A stretch of DNA of 7,172 nt. Source: JAGOTP01 sp964600845 (lineage in GTDB: Bacteria; Patescibacteriota; Patescibacteriia; 2-12-FULL-60-25). The DNA lies in assembly GCA_964600845.1 (NCBI GenBank), contig CAZRJW010000037.1, positions 1 to 7,172 of the forward strand, in the 5' to 3' direction. The notes under the pieces were generated by a model. It was not told the origin of the DNA. It did no database searches and was given only the letters and a program-made list of their open reading frames with translations. Shown here piece by piece: positions 7,165 through 7,172 of this stretch. Every line of letters begins with the position of its first letter. Position 1 is the first letter of the stretch. A program made the translations under genes and the position numbers.

Positions 7165-7172
7165 GGGATGCA

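Overview
The window is a densely packed piece of a bacterial chromosome. Everything recognisable is on the minus strand, so it reads from the right end towards the left. In transcription order it holds five genes: an LCP-family (LytR-CpsA-Psr) envelope protein, the ribosome-assembly GTPase Der, peptidyl-tRNA hydrolase (Pth), the recombination mediator DprA, and type IA topoisomerase I (TopA, whose 3' end lies beyond the left edge). No tRNA, rRNA, CRISPR array, insertion sequence or rho-independent terminator was seen, and there is no convincing plus-strand gene.

Layout: LCP starts 8 bases from the right edge and ends 1 base before der. Der ends 3 bases before pth. The end of pth overlaps the start of dprA by about 53 bases. 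A 48-base gap separates dprA from topA. The spacing suggests one polycistronic unit with translational coupling at several junctions. The only real intergenic stretch (2441-2488) shows no promoter or hairpin that I would defend.

Organism: G+C is a little over half in the lines I sampled. The genetic code looks standard: pth ends in TGA at a sensible length and no gene has an internal TGA. Clear Shine-Dalgarno sequences are nearly absent. Compact gene packing, weak ribosome-binding signals, a DprA that keeps all its domains, an LCP protein with a LytR_C domain and a Der with extra tails would fit a member of the Patescibacteria (Candidate Phyla Radiation) with fairly high G+C. This is an inference without database support; the adjacent dprA-topA pair is also found in Bacillus subtilis and many other bacteria.

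The genes cover separate housekeeping jobs: attaching glycopolymers to the envelope, 50S subunit maturation, recycling of peptidyl-tRNA, loading RecA on incoming single-stranded DNA, and relaxing negative supercoils. I see no sign of a new defence, mobile or biosynthetic system. The points worth a second look are the pth/dprA overlap, the matching AHTT switch-I sequence in both GTPase domains of Der, the periodic zinc-free tail of TopA, and an excess of the palindrome CGATCG.
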